Positions 24,567-35,594 of a stretch of DNA of 64,000 nucleotides are shown here, one piece after another; the stretch's first letter is position 1, and every line of letters starts with the position of its first letter. The notes under the pieces are model-generated. The model was not told the DNA's origin and did not search any database. It worked only from the letters and a program-made list of their open reading frames with translations. This DNA is from Streptococcus anginosus (GTDB taxonomy: Bacteria > Bacillota > Bacilli > Lactobacillales > Streptococcaceae): NCBI RefSeq assembly GCF_001697145.1, contig NZ_CP012719.1:73501-137500 (forward strand), read 5' to 3'. Both the position numbers and the translations under genes were made by a program.

Positions 24567-26514
24567 TCAAATGCAGGAGTTGTCGCTGCTATTGCCAAAA
24601 GATTTGTTGGATGATGTCCTCTCCTATTTGCAAAATCTCCAGTCGGTTGAAATTCAAAACTTGCAGACAAAAGAAACTTGGCAGGGAGCTTTCGAGCAAA
24701 AGTTAGTGTGGAATCCTGATAAGTCTTTCTCGGAACATCTTCAAACTTTGACTCGGCGGCAGGAAAAACTTGCAAATATGATTGAACGTTTGCAAGCGTT
24801 TGTGCCAAAGAAGAAATTACTGGAGTCGTTGAAGGAAGCTCCTTTGGAAACAACCTTTGTAAGTCTAGAAGAAGCAGGGCAGGCGCGTGATGAAGAAGCG
24901 CTTCTTGCTAACATTCAACAACAATTTCAATCGTTGACAAGAGCGCAGGAAGTTAAAGAAAGAGCTCAGTCAGATGTGGCAGAGCTAGAAAAATGGGCAA
25001 GTTTAGCCGTTACGCCGTCAGCACTTAAGCATTTTAAACACCTTCGTGCGTTTGTGGGAAGCATTCCAAGCAGTGAGAACAATCAGCTAAATGCTCGATT
25101 ACGGGACTATCCTAATCTGGAAGTCCAAGAGATTTTCACCAGTACCACAGAAAGTGGAATTCTTGTGCTATGTAAAGCAGAAACAGCTAAGGAAATGCAA
25201 GCATTCTTGACAGAGCTTGGTTTCAAACCTTTTGAATATCCCTTTGAAGAATTGCCTAGTGAGCGCTTGACATCGTTAAAAGAAACGATAAAGGAACAAG
25301 AAACGGTTATCAGCTCAATGCAAACGCAGCTTGCAGCTTCCAGCAAGGAACTGCAACAGCTCAAACTTCAGTTGGACTATATTTTGAATCTTACTTCTCG
25401 CCAAGAAAGCAAGGGAGATCTTGCCAGTACGCAGAATTTGGTTGCTTTAGAAGGCTGGATTGAGCAAGAGCAGATAGAAGATTTGAAAATGGGTCTTGCG
25501 CAACAATTTGGTGGGGCTGTCTTGCTTCAAATCCATGAAATGGAGGCAGCTGATCGACAGCGAGTCCCGACAAAACTTAAAAATAATGCTCTGATTGAGC
25601 CCTTTGAGCTGGTGACAGAGATGTATTCGCTGCCGAAATACGAAGATAAAGATCCAACGCCCGTGGTTTCGGTCTTCTACTTTATCTTTTTTGGCATGAT
25701 GGCAGCTGATATTGGCTATGGTCTGTTGCTCTTTGGCGGAACGACTTGGGCTTTGAAGACTTTATATGTTAAGCCAAGTCTAGCAAAGAATTTACGCTTT
25801 TTTAGAATTTTAGGAATCGGTGTTGCACTCTGGGGAGTGATTTATGGTTCTTTCTTTGGCTTCAAATTGCCTTTTGCGCTCATTGATACCAGCACAGATG
25901 TGATAACCATTTTGATTATTTCGGTCGTGATTGGCTTTGTAACAGTCATGACAGGACTGTTTCTCAGTGGCAAAAAGAACATTCGCATGAAGGATTATGC
26001 GGCAGCTTATAATTCAGGTTTTGCGTGGATGCTGATTCTCATTGGTCTGGCTTTGCTAGCAGCGGGGCGACTGTTCCCAACTCTTGCTATGGTCGGCTTT
26101 ATCGGGCAATGGCTGGCTATTGTAAATGCTGTGGGCATTGTACTGGTTTCTATTATCAGTGCTAGGAGTTTGAAAGGTTTGGGTTCTGCACTGTTTAATC
26201 TATACAATATCAGCAGCTATGTGGGAGATTTGGTGAGCTTTACGCGACTCATGGCTTTGGGGCTTGCTGGTGCAAGCATTGGCTCAGCCTTTAACTTAAT
26301 TGTTAGTCTCTTTCCGCCTTTTGCTCGCTTTAGTATTGGGATTGTGCTGTTTCTCGCCCTCCACGGTATCAATATGTTTCTCTCCTTTTTATCAGGCTAT
26401 GTGCACGGAGCGCGTTTGATTTTTGTTGAATTTTTTGGGAAATTCTACGACGGTGGCGGAAAAGCTTTTAAACCTTTGAAGCCAGCAGAGAAATATGTCC
26501 GCTACAAAAAATAG
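24556..26514 (+). CDS. ntpI: V-type ATPase subunit I (a subunit)
   Basis: The protein is 652 residues. The N-terminal half is cytoplasmic and coiled-coil; the C-terminal half has seven to eight membrane helices beginning FYFIFFGMMAADIGYGL. Conserved segments SYVGDLVSFTRLMALGLAGASI and LHGINMFLSFLSGYVHGARL carry the Arg essential for ion release from the c ring. It forms the ion half-channels of the Vo sector. It is translationally coupled to the preceding subunit. Confidence 0.96.
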   Translation: MAISQMQELSLLLPKDLLDDVLSYLQNLQSVEIQNLQTKETWQGAFEQKLVWNPDKSFSEHLQTLTRRQEKLANMIERLQAFVPKKKLLESLKEAPLETTFVSLEEAGQARDEEALLANIQQQFQSLTRAQEVKERAQSDVAELEKWASLAVTPSALKHFKHLRAFVGSIPSSENNQLNARLRDYPNLEVQEIFTSTTESGILVLCKAETAKEMQAFLTELGFKPFEYPFEELPSERLTSLKETIKEQETVISSMQTQLAASSKELQQLKLQLDYILNLTSRQESKGDLASTQNLVALEGWIEQEQIEDLKMGLAQQFGGAVLLQIHEMEAADRQRVPTKLKNNALIEPFELVTEMYSLPKYEDKDPTPVVSVFYFIFFGMMAADIGYGLLLFGGTTWALKTLYVKPSLAKNLRFFRILGIGVALWGVIYGSFFGFKLPFALIDTSTDVITILIISVVIGFVTVMTGLFLSGKKNIRMKDYAAAYNSGFAWMLILIGLALLAAGRLFPTLAMVGFIGQWLAIVNAVGIVLVSIISARSLKGLGSALFNLYNISSYVGDLVSFTRLMALGLAGASIGSAFNLIVSLFPPFARFSIGIVLFLALHGINMFLSFLSGYVHGARLIFVEFFGKFYDGGGKAFKPLKPAEKYVRYKK

Positions 26515-26595
26515 CACAGCGAAATTATTTTAACAACTCAGCTAGAAGTTTTATGTCATTGACAAAATTACTAAATAAATAATGTTTACTATTAG

Positions 26596-27090
<495 letters not shown>

Positions 27091-27136
27091 GACAGGTTCA
27101 ATGTCTTGAAACAAGATTTCATAGAAGGAGGCAGAT

Positions 27137-27727
27137 ATGGAATTTGAATCTCATTTGAGGGATTCGGTTTTGGAGCAGGCGCATGAAAATGGGCGGCAGC
27201 TATTAGCCGATGCTAAAGAGTCTATTGAGCGTGAAGCTAAAGAGCAAGAAACACGGTTGAAACAAGAAAAACTGCAACAGCGTGAGCAAGAAATAAAAGC
27301 GATCAACCGTCAGGTACAGCGTGAAGTGCAGCAGCTAGAAAATGAAAAACGTCAGTCTACTTTGGCGACCAAGCAAGGGATTTTGAAAGAATTATTTGCG
27401 GAGGCTTATGAGCAAATGGCGACTTGGTCGGTCGAGCAGGAGCAGGATTTCTTGGAGCAGGTCTTAAAAAAGTATCCGCAAGAAGAACTTGTTTTGACAG
27501 TTGGCTCACGGACATTGGTTAAATATTCGGCTGGACAATTGGAACGATTGTTAGAGCACTATCCGCACGTAAAATTGGCTTCCTCGTCTGTGAGTGGAGA
27601 AGCAGGTTTTCTCCTTTCGCGAGGCAATATTGACGATAATTACCTCTATCGCAATTTAGTAGATTCTTTGTGGCAGGAGGAGAGTTATCAGCTTGCTCAG
27701 ACGATTTTCCAAGATGAAGCAGACTAA
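27137..27727 (+). CDS. ntpE: V-type ATPase subunit E
   Basis: The 196-residue protein has a long N-terminal charged coiled coil (about residues 1-80) and a compact C-terminal domain with SVSGEAGFLLSRGNIDDNY, matching the globular head of peripheral-stalk subunit E that contacts subunit B. It partners the G-like subunit encoded first in the operon. AAGGAGG lies upstream of the ATG. Confidence 0.92.
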   Translation: MEFESHLRDSVLEQAHENGRQLLADAKESIEREAKEQETRLKQEKLQQREQEIKAINRQVQREVQQLENEKRQSTLATKQGILKELFAEAYEQMATWSVEQEQDFLEQVLKKYPQEELVLTVGSRTLVKYSAGQLERLLEHYPHVKLASSSVSGEAGFLLSRGNIDDNYLYRNLVDSLWQEESYQLAQTIFQDEAD

Positions 27728-27738
27728 GGAGGCGTTCT

Positions 27739-28749
27739 ATGAATGAAAAGACCTTCGCTCAAGTGAATACAGAAATTAGTATTCATGAGAGTAGTTTCTT
27801 AAGTCCTGCGCAATATGAGCAGTTGTTGCGAGCTTCAACTTCTGAAAGTCGCTCAGCAGCTTTGGAAGGGACAGCATATAATCCGAATCATGAACAACTA
27901 ACTGACTTAAATACGATTGAGAGATTTCTCATGAAGCATTTGTTTGCAGAGTATACATGGGCTTTTGAAGTCAGTCCAACATCTGCTTTGGTGGAGTTTT
28001 TCACGCTTAAATATACTTATCACAATCTTAAAGTGTTGCTTAAGCACAAGGCAACAGGCTTAAATTTAAAGCATCTGTTGATTCCTGTCGGGTCATATTC
28101 GTTAGACATGCTGGAGCAGCTGATTACAACTTTTTCTGCGGAATACTGTCCCAAATTGATGGTGGATGAAATAGAAGCGACTTGGGCGGAATATCAAGAT
28201 TATCAAGATGTACGCGTTCTGGAAATTGGAATGGATCTGGCTTATTTCAAGCACTTAAAAAGCTTGGAATCTGCATTTGAAGATGAGCGGCTCAAGCAAC
28301 TGGTGCGGTTGACAATCGATTTTTATAATGCAGTAACGGTGCAGCGAGCGATTCGGCACCAAAAACCGCACAGTTTTATGACGCAACTCTTATCTGATGA
28401 AGGCACTTTGACGAATGCGGAGTGGATTGAATTGGCAGAAAAAGGTCATCTCGCTAGCTGGTTTTCCAAAGTTAATCCACTAGAATTTGACGCAGAACTA
28501 AGCATTTATGAAGAAAAACTGCGTTCGGGTAAACTGACAAATCTTGAACTGGAGTATCTAGCAGACTTGGTTCAGTTTAAGCTCTTAGAGCAAGGGCGAT
28601 TTGAAACAAGTGGTCCGCTTCCGCTCGCTCGTTATTTATTGGGAAAAGAGTTGGAAGTGAAGAATCTTCGACTTATTTTGACCGGTTTGACAAATCAGCT
28701 TCCAGTAGAAAACATTAAAGAAAGGATGAGACCGATTTATGGCCAGTAA
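27739..28749 (+). CDS. ntpC: V-type ATPase subunit C (d-like)
   Basis: The 336-residue, mostly helical protein is the V0D/AC39-type subunit that links the central rotor to the c ring. Typical elements are NTIERFLMKHLF and LEVKNLRLILTGLTN near the end. AAGGAGG lies before the ATG, 11 bp after subunit E. The 3' end overlaps the next gene by 11 bp. Confidence 0.93.
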   Translation: MNEKTFAQVNTEISIHESSFLSPAQYEQLLRASTSESRSAALEGTAYNPNHEQLTDLNTIERFLMKHLFAEYTWAFEVSPTSALVEFFTLKYTYHNLKVLLKHKATGLNLKHLLIPVGSYSLDMLEQLITTFSAEYCPKLMVDEIEATWAEYQDYQDVRVLEIGMDLAYFKHLKSLESAFEDERLKQLVRLTIDFYNAVTVQRAIRHQKPHSFMTQLLSDEGTLTNAEWIELAEKGHLASWFSKVNPLEFDAELSIYEEKLRSGKLTNLELEYLADLVQFKLLEQGRFETSGPLPLARYLLGKELEVKNLRLILTGLTNQLPVENIKERMRPIYGQ

Positions 28750-29059
28750 AACTTATAAAATTGGTGTGGTGGGGAACCGCGACGCCATTCTGCCTTTTCG
28801 CCTGATTGGTTTTCAGACTTTTCCAGTCACAGGAGCAGCTGAGGTTGTGAATGTTTTACGCCGACTGAGTCGAGAAGATTTTGCCATTATTTATTTGACA
28901 GAGGATGTGGCTGCAGAAATCCCTGAAACATTGGCTTACTATGATAAGCAAGTGCTGCCGGCGATTATTTTAATCCCGACTCATAAAGGAATAATGGGAT
29001 TAGGACGGGGACGCATTCGTGAGAATGTAGAAAAAGCAGTCGGACAGGATATATTGTGA
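28739..29059 (+). CDS. ntpG: V-type ATPase subunit F (NtpG)
   Basis: The 106-residue Rossmann-like protein begins KIGVVGNRDAILPFRLIGFQ and has IIYLTEDVAAEIP and PAIILIPTHKG segments typical of subunit F. It binds subunit D in the central rotor. It overlaps the end of subunit C, so translation is coupled. The next gene is a GNAT enzyme instead of subunit A. Confidence 0.94.
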   Translation: MASKTYKIGVVGNRDAILPFRLIGFQTFPVTGAAEVVNVLRRLSREDFAIIYLTEDVAAEIPETLAYYDKQVLPAIILIPTHKGIMGLGRGRIRENVEKAVGQDIL

Positions 29060-29066
29060 GGTTTTT

Positions 29067-29762
29067 ATGAAAATAAATGAATTAGGCCAGCCCATTGGAG
29101 ATGCCCTGCCGAATTTCAAACCGGGAGATTTACCCAAGCTGGAGCGACTAGAAGGACAATATGTTATCGTTGAATGTCTGTCCAAGGACAAGCATGGGGC
29201 GGATTTGTATGAAGTCTATGGTCCGAATTCTCCTGCTGATATGTGGACGTATCTCTTTCAAAATCCTGTTCAAAGTCAGGAAGAATGGTCGGCCTTGCTA
29301 GATCAGATGTTGGCAGCTCAGGGTCGTTTTTACTATGCCATTGTAGACAAGGAGAGTGGCAAGGCATTGGGTACTTTTGCTCTAATGAGAATTAATCGTG
29401 GTAGCCGTGTCATTGAGGTGGGGTCTGTGACCTATTCGCCCCAATTGAAACGAACCAGACTGGCGACAGAAGCCCAATATCTGTTGGCACGCTACGTTTT
29501 TGAGGAGCTTGAGTATCGCCGCTACGAGTGGAAATGCGATGCACTCAATCAACCTTCAAGATACGCAGCAGAAAGGCTTGGTTTTATCTACGAAGGCACT
29601 TTTCGTCAGGCAATTGTTTATAAAGGGCGTAACCGAGATACTGATTGGCTAGCCATGATTGACAAGGACTGGCCAGCGGTCAAAATTCGTTTAGAAAAAT
29701 GGCTAAGCCCAGATAATTTCGATGAAAATGGGCAACAAATAAAAGCCTTGTCTGATTTTTAA
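29067..29762 (+). CDS. GNAT-family acetyltransferase (RimJ/RimL-like) within the V-ATPase operon
   Basis: The 231-residue protein has a GNAT fold of the RimJ/RimL type: FALMRINRGSRVIEVGSVTYS, then a region with LKRTRLATEAQYLLARYVF and NQPSRYAAERLGFIYEGTFRQ, which binds acetyl-CoA. It starts 7 bp after ntpG with a GAGG ribosome binding site and lies on the same strand, so it is co-transcribed. It is not a V-ATPase subunit. It may modify an ATPase subunit or simply have inserted in the operon; the acceptor is unknown. The 104 bp before ntpA show no clear terminator. Confidence 0.9.
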   Translation: MKINELGQPIGDALPNFKPGDLPKLERLEGQYVIVECLSKDKHGADLYEVYGPNSPADMWTYLFQNPVQSQEEWSALLDQMLAAQGRFYYAIVDKESGKALGTFALMRINRGSRVIEVGSVTYSPQLKRTRLATEAQYLLARYVFEELEYRRYEWKCDALNQPSRYAAERLGFIYEGTFRQAIVYKGRNRDTDWLAMIDKDWPAVKIRLEKWLSPDNFDENGQQIKALSDF

Positions 29763-29866
29763 AATAAGAAGTATCAATTTTTGCTGTAGAGATAGCTAAG
29801 AAGGGTTTCAAGCTCACGGCAAGGATAGAAAATAAGCAAAAATCTCCCAAAGAATGGAGGAAGATT

Positions 29867-31657
29867 GTGAGTCAAGGAAAGATTATAAAAGTTTCGGGTC
29901 CTTTGGTAGTTGCCTCTGGGATGCAGGAAGCGAATATTCAGGATATTTGTCGTGTGGGCAATTTGGGCTTGATTGGGGAAATCATTGAGATGCGTCGAGA
30001 TGAGGCCTCCATTCAAGTATATGAAGAAACCTCTGGGCTTGGACCAGGAGAGCCGGTGGAAACGACGGGGAGTCCGTTGTCGGTCGAATTAGGACCGGGG
30101 CTGATTTCGCAAATGTTTGACGGAATTCAGCGACCTTTGGCACGCTTTCAAACGGTGACGCAGAGTGATTTCCTGGTGCGCGGAGTGCAGCTGCCTCATC
30201 TGAATCGTGAGACCAAGTGGGACTTTGTGCCTTATCTGGAGATTGGAGCAGAGGTGACCGCTGGAGACATTCTGGGCACGGTTCAAGAAACCGAGCTGGT
30301 AGTCCACCGCATTCTAGTGCCGATTGGTGTCAGTGGTCGTGTGACTAAGATAGAAGCGGGGAGCTATACTGTCGATCAGCCTATCTATGAGATTGAGCAG
30401 GCAGACGGCTCCGTCTTTGTCGGCAGTCTCATGCAGAAGTGGCCGGTTCGTCGAGGTCGTCCCTTTGCTCAAAAGCTAATTCCAGAGGAGCCTTTGGTGA
30501 CGGGTCAACGAGTGATTGATACCTTTTTCCCTGTGACCAAGGGCAGTGCGGCTGCTGTTCCAGGTCCTTTCGGTGCGGGAAAGACGGTCGTTCAGCATCA
30601 GGTTGCTAAGTTTGCCAATGTGGATATCGTGATTTATGTGGGTTGCGGTGAGCGGGGCAATGAAATGACCGATGTGCTCAATGAATTTCCAGAGCTGATT
30701 GATCCAACGACTGGTCAGTCTATCATGCAGCGAACTGTTCTGATTGCCAACACGTCCAATATGCCAGTTGCGGCGCGTGAAGCTTCTATCTATACAGGAA
30801 TTACGATTGCTGAATACTTCCGAGATATGGGGTATTCTGTCGCTATCATGGCGGATTCGACTTCGCGTTGGGCAGAAGCACTTCGTGAAATGTCAGGGCG
30901 TTTGGAAGAAATGCCGGGCGACGAAGGCTATCCAGCCTATCTGGGCAGCCGTATTGCTGAATATTACGAACGAGCGGGTCGGGTTAAAACCTTAGGGAGT
31001 GACGAGCGTGAGGGAAGCATTACCGCAATCGGCGCTGTTTCCCCTCCGGGTGGAGATATTTCTGAGCCAGTCACGCAAAATACTCTACGGATTGTCAAAG
31101 TTTTCTGGGGCTTGGACGCTCAGTTGGCACAACGTCGCCATTTCCCTGCGATTAACTGGCTTAGCTCTTACTCGCTTTATCTAGACGAGGTGGGTCAATA
31201 TATCGATCAGCATGAGCAGTTGGCTTGGTCGGAAAAAGTGACCAAGGCGATGAATGTTCTTCAAAAAGAGAGTGAGCTACAGGAAATCGTGCGGCTGGTT
31301 GGTCTGGATTCTCTGTCTGAAAGGGATCGTCTCACCATGAATACAGCAAAAATGATTCGTGAGGACTACCTGCAGCAGAATGCTTTTGACGAAGTGGATA
31401 CCTACACTTCCTTTAAAAAACAAGTAGCTCTGCTCACTAATATTTTAACATTTGATGAGGAAGCCAATCGTGCCTTGAATTTAGGTGCCTACTTTACCGA
31501 AATCATGAACGGTACTGTGGAGCTGCGAGATCGAATTGCTCGCTCTAAATTTATCCCAGAAGAGCAGCTGGATGCAATTCGGAATTTGGATGCTGCTATT
31601 CGAGAAAACTTACATGATATTCTTGCCCAAGGAGGAGCAGACAATGAACGTGATTAA
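29867..31657 (+). CDS. ntpA: V-type ATPase catalytic subunit A
   Basis: The 596-residue protein starts at GTG with TGGAGGAAG upstream. The Walker A motif GPFGAGKTV (from residue 233), the P-loop Lys239, the catalytic-Glu segment GCGERGNEM and [20 protein letters not shown] are intact. It also carries the non-homologous insert region typical of A subunits (about residues 110-200). It hydrolyses ATP to drive rotation. It overlaps the subunit B gene by 14 bp. Confidence 0.98.
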   Translation: MSQGKIIKVSGPLVVASGMQEANIQDICRVGNLGLIGEIIEMRRDEASIQVYEETSGLGPGEPVETTGSPLSVELGPGLISQMFDGIQRPLARFQTVTQSDFLVRGVQLPHLNRETKWDFVPYLEIGAEVTAGDILGTVQETELVVHRILVPIGVSGRVTKIEAGSYTVDQPIYEIEQADGSVFVGSLMQKWPVRRGRPFAQKLIPEEPLVTGQRVIDTFFPVTKGSAAAVPGPFGAGKTVVQHQVAKFANVDIVIYVGCGERGNEMTDVLNEFPELIDPTTGQSIMQRTVLIANTSNMPVAAREASIYTGITIAEYFRDMGYSVAIMADSTSRWAEALREMSGRLEEMPGDEGYPAYLGSRIAEYYERAGRVKTLGSDEREGSITAIGAVSPPGGDISEPVTQNTLRIVKVFWGLDAQLAQRRHFPAINWLSSYSLYLDEVGQYIDQHEQLAWSEKVTKAMNVLQKESELQEIVRLVGLDSLSERDRLTMNTAKMIREDYLQQNAFDEVDTYTSFKKQVALLTNILTFDEEANRALNLGAYFTEIMNGTVELRDRIARSKFIPEEQLDAIRNLDAAIRENLHDILAQGGADNERD

Positions 31658-33035
31658 AGAATACCGTACCGTCAGCGAAGTTGTTGGTCCTTTGATGATT
31701 GTGGAGCAAGTTGAGGGTGTGCATTTTAATGAGCTGGTGGAAATCCAGCTCCATGATGGAACCAAGCGTCGGGGACAGGTCTTGGAAGTGCAGGAAGACA
31801 AGGCGATGGTGCAGCTGTTTGAAGGCTCCAGCGGTATCAATCTAGAAAAAGCCAAGGTTCGTTTTACTGGTCGACCGCTTGAATTGCCAGTGTCAGAAGA
31901 TATGGTAGGACGAATTTTCAACGGTATGGGCAAGCCTATTGACGGGGGGCCTGACATTCTGCCTGAGAAATATCTAGATATTGACGGTCAAGCCATCAAT
32001 CCAGTCGCGCGAGATTATCCCGATGAGTTTATCCAGACGGGGATTTCAGCTATTGATCACCTCAATACTTTAGTTCGAGGACAAAAATTGCCAGTTTTCT
32101 CTGGTTCAGGTCTGCCTCACAAGGAATTGGCTGCCCAGATTGCTCGTCAAGCTACGGTGCTCAATTCAGAAGAAAATTTTGCGGTGGTTTTTGCGGCTAT
32201 GGGGATTACCTTTGAAGAAGCCGAATTTTTCATGAATGATTTGCGAGAGACGGGAGCTATTGATCGGTCTATCCTCTTCATCAACCTAGCCAATGATCCT
32301 GCTATTGAGCGGATTGCGACACCGCGGATTGCCCTGACTGCCGCTGAATATTTGGCTTATGAAAAAGACATGCACGTTCTCGTCATCATGACAGATATGA
32401 CCAATTACTGCGAGGCCTTGCGTGAAGTATCTGCGGCTCGCCGAGAAGTGCCGGGGCGTCGAGGTTATCCGGGTTATCTCTATACTAATCTTTCCACTCT
32501 TTATGAGCGTGCGGGACGTTTGGTAGGGAAGAAAGGCTCGGTCACACAAATTCCAATTCTTACCATGCCTGAGGATGATATCACTCATCCCATTCCTGAT
32601 TTGACCGGTTACATTACTGAGGGTCAGATTATCCTGTCGCGTGACCTTTACAATAGTGGTTATCGTCCACCGATTAATGTGTTACCGTCTCTTTCACGTC
32701 TCAAGGACAAAGGATCTGGCGAGGGAAAGACTCGGGGAGACCATGCAGCAACTATGAATCAGCTCTTTGCAGCTTATGCACAAGGCAAACAAGCCAAAGA
32801 ATTAGCGGTTGTATTGGGAGAATCCGCCTTATCTGACACCGATAAGCTCTATGTTCAATTTACCGAGCGATTTGAAAAAGAGTACATCAATCAAGGTTTT
32901 TATACCAATCGAACGATTGAAGAAAGTCTGGATTTAGGCTGGGAATTGTTGTCTATTTTGCCACGGACAGAACTTAAGCGGATCAAGGACGACATGATTG
33001 ATCAATATTTACCAGAAAGTAAACAGCAAGCCTAA
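31644..33035 (+). CDS. ntpB: V-type ATPase regulatory subunit B
   Basis: The 463-residue protein is non-catalytic: the P-loop is replaced by [17 protein letters not shown], as in other B subunits. Further signatures are [39 protein letters not shown] segments (positions about 240-280) and LPSLSRLKD. The ATG at 31644 with AAGGAGGAG upstream is preferred over a frame extension from 31536 that lies within ntpA. Confidence 0.98.
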   Translation: MNVIKEYRTVSEVVGPLMIVEQVEGVHFNELVEIQLHDGTKRRGQVLEVQEDKAMVQLFEGSSGINLEKAKVRFTGRPLELPVSEDMVGRIFNGMGKPIDGGPDILPEKYLDIDGQAINPVARDYPDEFIQTGISAIDHLNTLVRGQKLPVFSGSGLPHKELAAQIARQATVLNSEENFAVVFAAMGITFEEAEFFMNDLRETGAIDRSILFINLANDPAIERIATPRIALTAAEYLAYEKDMHVLVIMTDMTNYCEALREVSAARREVPGRRGYPGYLYTNLSTLYERAGRLVGKKGSVTQIPILTMPEDDITHPIPDLTGYITEGQIILSRDLYNSGYRPPINVLPSLSRLKDKGSGEGKTRGDHAATMNQLFAAYAQGKQAKELAVVLGESALSDTDKLYVQFTERFEKEYINQGFYTNRTIEESLDLGWELLSILPRTELKRIKDDMIDQYLPESKQQA

Positions 33036-33048
33036 GGAGGTGATCTGA

Positions 33049-33672
33049 ATGGCTCGTTTAAATGTCAAACCAACCCGAATGGAGCTGAACAATCTAAAAG
33101 AGCGACTGAAAACAGCTACTCGCGGTCACAAACTCCTCAAGGATAAACGGGATGAACTGATGCGTCGTTTCATTGAGGCTGTTCGCGAGAACAATCACTT
33201 CCGCCAAAAAGTTGAATCAGCTCTGGTCGGCCACATGCAGGATTTTGTATTGGCAAAAGCCTTAGAAAGCGACCTCATGGTAGAAGAGATTTTTGCTGTT
33301 CCTATGCGAGAAGTCAACCTTCATATCGAACAGGAAAATATCATGAGTGTGCAGGTGCCAAAAATGCATGCTCATATTGACAATCCTTATGGTGATGACG
33401 AGGGAGATGTAGTTTATAGCTATGTGGCATCTAACAGCCAAATGGATGAGACGATTGAGGATATGGGCAACTTATTGCCCGACCTCCTGCGCTTAGCAGA
33501 AATTGAAAAGAGTTGCCAGCTGATGGCAGATGAGATTGAAAAGACCCGCCGTCGGGTCAATGGCTTAGAGTATGCAACCATTCCAGATCTCACAGAAACC
33601 ATTCATTATATCGAAATGAAGCTAGAAGAAGCCGAACGCGCTAGTCTAGTAAGAGTAATGAAGGTGAAATAA
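33049..33672 (+). CDS. ntpD: V-type ATPase central rotor subunit D
   Basis: The 207-residue protein is a long two-helix coiled coil with the N-terminal [19 protein letters not shown] and C-terminal [17 protein letters not shown] motifs that define subunit D. It forms the central shaft with subunit F. AAGGAGGTGAT precedes the ATG, 13 bp after ntpB. It is the last gene of the operon. Confidence 0.97.
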   Translation: MARLNVKPTRMELNNLKERLKTATRGHKLLKDKRDELMRRFIEAVRENNHFRQKVESALVGHMQDFVLAKALESDLMVEEIFAVPMREVNLHIEQENIMSVQVPKMHAHIDNPYGDDEGDVVYSYVASNSQMDETIEDMGNLLPDLLRLAEIEKSCQLMADEIEKTRRRVNGLEYATIPDLTETIHYIEMKLEEAERASLVRVMKVK

Positions 33673-33979
33673 ACTACAAAATAATTAAAAAGAGTCCAGC
33701 GATAGAAGTTGACGAAATGTTTGATAAACATGTGAAGTCATCTTTGTTTGCCCGACTTTTTTTGTTCAGTTCAGCAAAAAGAAAAAGCGTTAAAAATTGC
33801 ATTTACAACTTTTGATTCACATGCTCATGAGAAATATATAGAATAAGGAGATTTGGATAGATTATCTCAATTTAGTAAAGATAAACAGCTATTCCCTCTC
33901 ACTTTTTCCATAAAAATGCGAGAATTTTCTGATAAATCATGTTATAATAAAGCAGACTACACGAAAGGGACGGAAATTC
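33673..33979 (+). other. Intergenic region between ntpD and thrC with thrC promoter
   Basis: A small hairpin ATGTTT-GAT-AAACAT (about 33717-33731) and a T tract near 33760 may end the V-ATPase transcript, but this is a poor terminator. An extended -10 TGTTATAAT (33940-33948) lies 31 bp before thrC and is its likely promoter. No coding region or riboswitch/T-box pattern was recognised. Confidence 0.5.
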
Positions 33980-35464
33980 ATGACTTTAGTTTATCAATCA
34001 ACGCGTGACACAAACAATACGGTAACAGCCAGTCAGGCTATTTTGCAGGGGTTAGCAACGGACGGTGGTCTCTTTACGCCGATTTCTTATCCGCAGGTAG
34101 AATTGGACTTTGCCAAACTCAAAGACGCTTCCTATCAAGAAGTTGCAAAATTGATTTTATCTGCTTTTTTAGATGACTTTACAGATCAAGAGCTGGATGA
34201 CTGCATTAACAATGCCTATGACAGAAAGTTTGACACACCAGAGATTGCTCCCTTGGTGAAACTGAATGGGCAATACAATTTGGAGCTTTTCCATGGTGCT
34301 ACGATTGCTTTTAAGGATATGGCCTTGTCTATTCTCCCGCATTTGATGACAACAGCAGCGAAAAAGCATGACTTGAAAAATAAAATCGTCATTCTGACGG
34401 CAACTTCTGGTGATACCGGAAAAGCAGCTATGGCAGGCTTTGCGGATGTTCCGGGAACAGAAATTATCGTCTTTTATCCTAAAAACGGTGTCAGCAAGGT
34501 TCAGGAGTTGCAGATGACCACTCAGACCGGGAACAATACTCACGTGGTAGCTATTGAGGGTAATTTTGATGACGCCCAGACCAATGTTAAACGTATGTTT
34601 AATGATGCGAATTTTCGTGAGCGGCTGGCAGCGAACAAGTTGCAATTTTCTTCTGCTAACTCCATGAATATCGGGCGCTTGGTGCCACAGATTGTTTACT
34701 ATGTCTATGCTTATGCACAGCTGGTTAAGACTGGTCAGATCGTAGCTGGTGATAAAATTAATTTCACAGTTCCGACGGGTAATTTTGGTAATATCTTGGC
34801 AGCCTACTATGCTAAACAAATTGGTCTTCCGGTCGGCAAGTTGATTTGTGCTTCTAATGAAAATAATGTCCTAACGGATTTCTTTAAGACACATGTTTAT
34901 GACAAAAAGCGTAGCTTTAAGGTAACGTCTAGTCCGTCTATGGATATTTTAGTTTCTTCAAACTTAGAGCGCTTGATTTTCCACCTGTTAGGAAATAATG
35001 CAGAAAAGACAGCAGATTTGATGAAATCTCTCAATCAGCATGGTCAGTATGAGTTGACTGATTTTGACCCAGCTATTTTAGAACTCTTTGCGGCAGAATA
35101 TGCCACGGAAGCCGAGACAACAGCTGAAATCAAACGAGTTTATGAAGTGTCTGATTACATTGAAGATCCGCACACAGCAGTCGCCTCAGCTGTTTATCAA
35201 AAATACCGGACAGCTACAGGTGATGAGACTACGACTGTTGTTGCTTCAACCGCCAGTCCTTATAAATTCCCAGTAGTGGTAGTCGAAGCTGTAATGGGAC
35301 AAAGTGGTCTTAGTGATTTTGAAGCTTTAGTAAAACTCCACGAGATTTCAGGAGTTGCAGTGCCTTCTGCAGTTGCTAACCTAGAAACCGCACAAGTTCG
35401 CCATAAAACGACTGTTGCCGCTGACCAGATGCAGACAGCAGTAGAGAGTTATCTAGGGATTTAA
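33980..35464 (+). CDS. thrC: Threonine synthase
   Basis: The 494-residue PLP enzyme is of the class II (yeast/E. coli-like) length. The N-terminus has YQSTRDTNN and GLATDGGLF. The PLP lysine is Lys112 in GATIAFKDMAL. The phosphate-binding TATSGDTGKAA and the SANSMNIGRLVPQ segment are conserved. It converts O-phosphohomoserine to threonine. It stands alone between its own extended -10 promoter and a terminator; hom and thrB are not adjacent. Confidence 0.97.
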   Translation: MTLVYQSTRDTNNTVTASQAILQGLATDGGLFTPISYPQVELDFAKLKDASYQEVAKLILSAFLDDFTDQELDDCINNAYDRKFDTPEIAPLVKLNGQYNLELFHGATIAFKDMALSILPHLMTTAAKKHDLKNKIVILTATSGDTGKAAMAGFADVPGTEIIVFYPKNGVSKVQELQMTTQTGNNTHVVAIEGNFDDAQTNVKRMFNDANFRERLAANKLQFSSANSMNIGRLVPQIVYYVYAYAQLVKTGQIVAGDKINFTVPTGNFGNILAAYYAKQIGLPVGKLICASNENNVLTDFFKTHVYDKKRSFKVTSSPSMDILVSSNLERLIFHLLGNNAEKTADLMKSLNQHGQYELTDFDPAILELFAAEYATEAETTAEIKRVYEVSDYIEDPHTAVASAVYQKYRTATGDETTTVVASTASPYKFPVVVVEAVMGQSGLSDFEALVKLHEISGVAVPSAVANLETAQVRHKTTVAADQMQTAVESYLGI

Positions 35465-35482
35465 TTAAAGGTATTATCAACG

Positions 35483-35512
35483 CTCAGCTGGTCAGCCAAC
35501 TGGGTGTTTTTA
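35483..35512 (+). terminator. thrC terminator
   Basis: CTCAGCTGG (35483-35491) pairs, with one mismatch and one G-T pair, with CCAACTGGG (35496-35504), then a T-rich tail. Confidence 0.7.
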
Positions 35513-35594
35513 TTTTGCAAAAGTATCTATGTGGTTAAGATGTTGTAAGCTTGGTGCAGAAAAGTGTATAATCAATCTTAGGAGTTTTTAATAG

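Noticed and set aside
31536..31643. N-terminal extension of V-ATPase subunit B
   Set aside because: It overlaps ntpA in another frame; the ATG at 31644 has a strong ribosome binding site and matches the family start.
34169..34819. 216-codon minus-strand ORF inside thrC
   Set aside because: It is wholly antisense to a well-conserved gene, has no ribosome binding site and encodes no recognisable domain.
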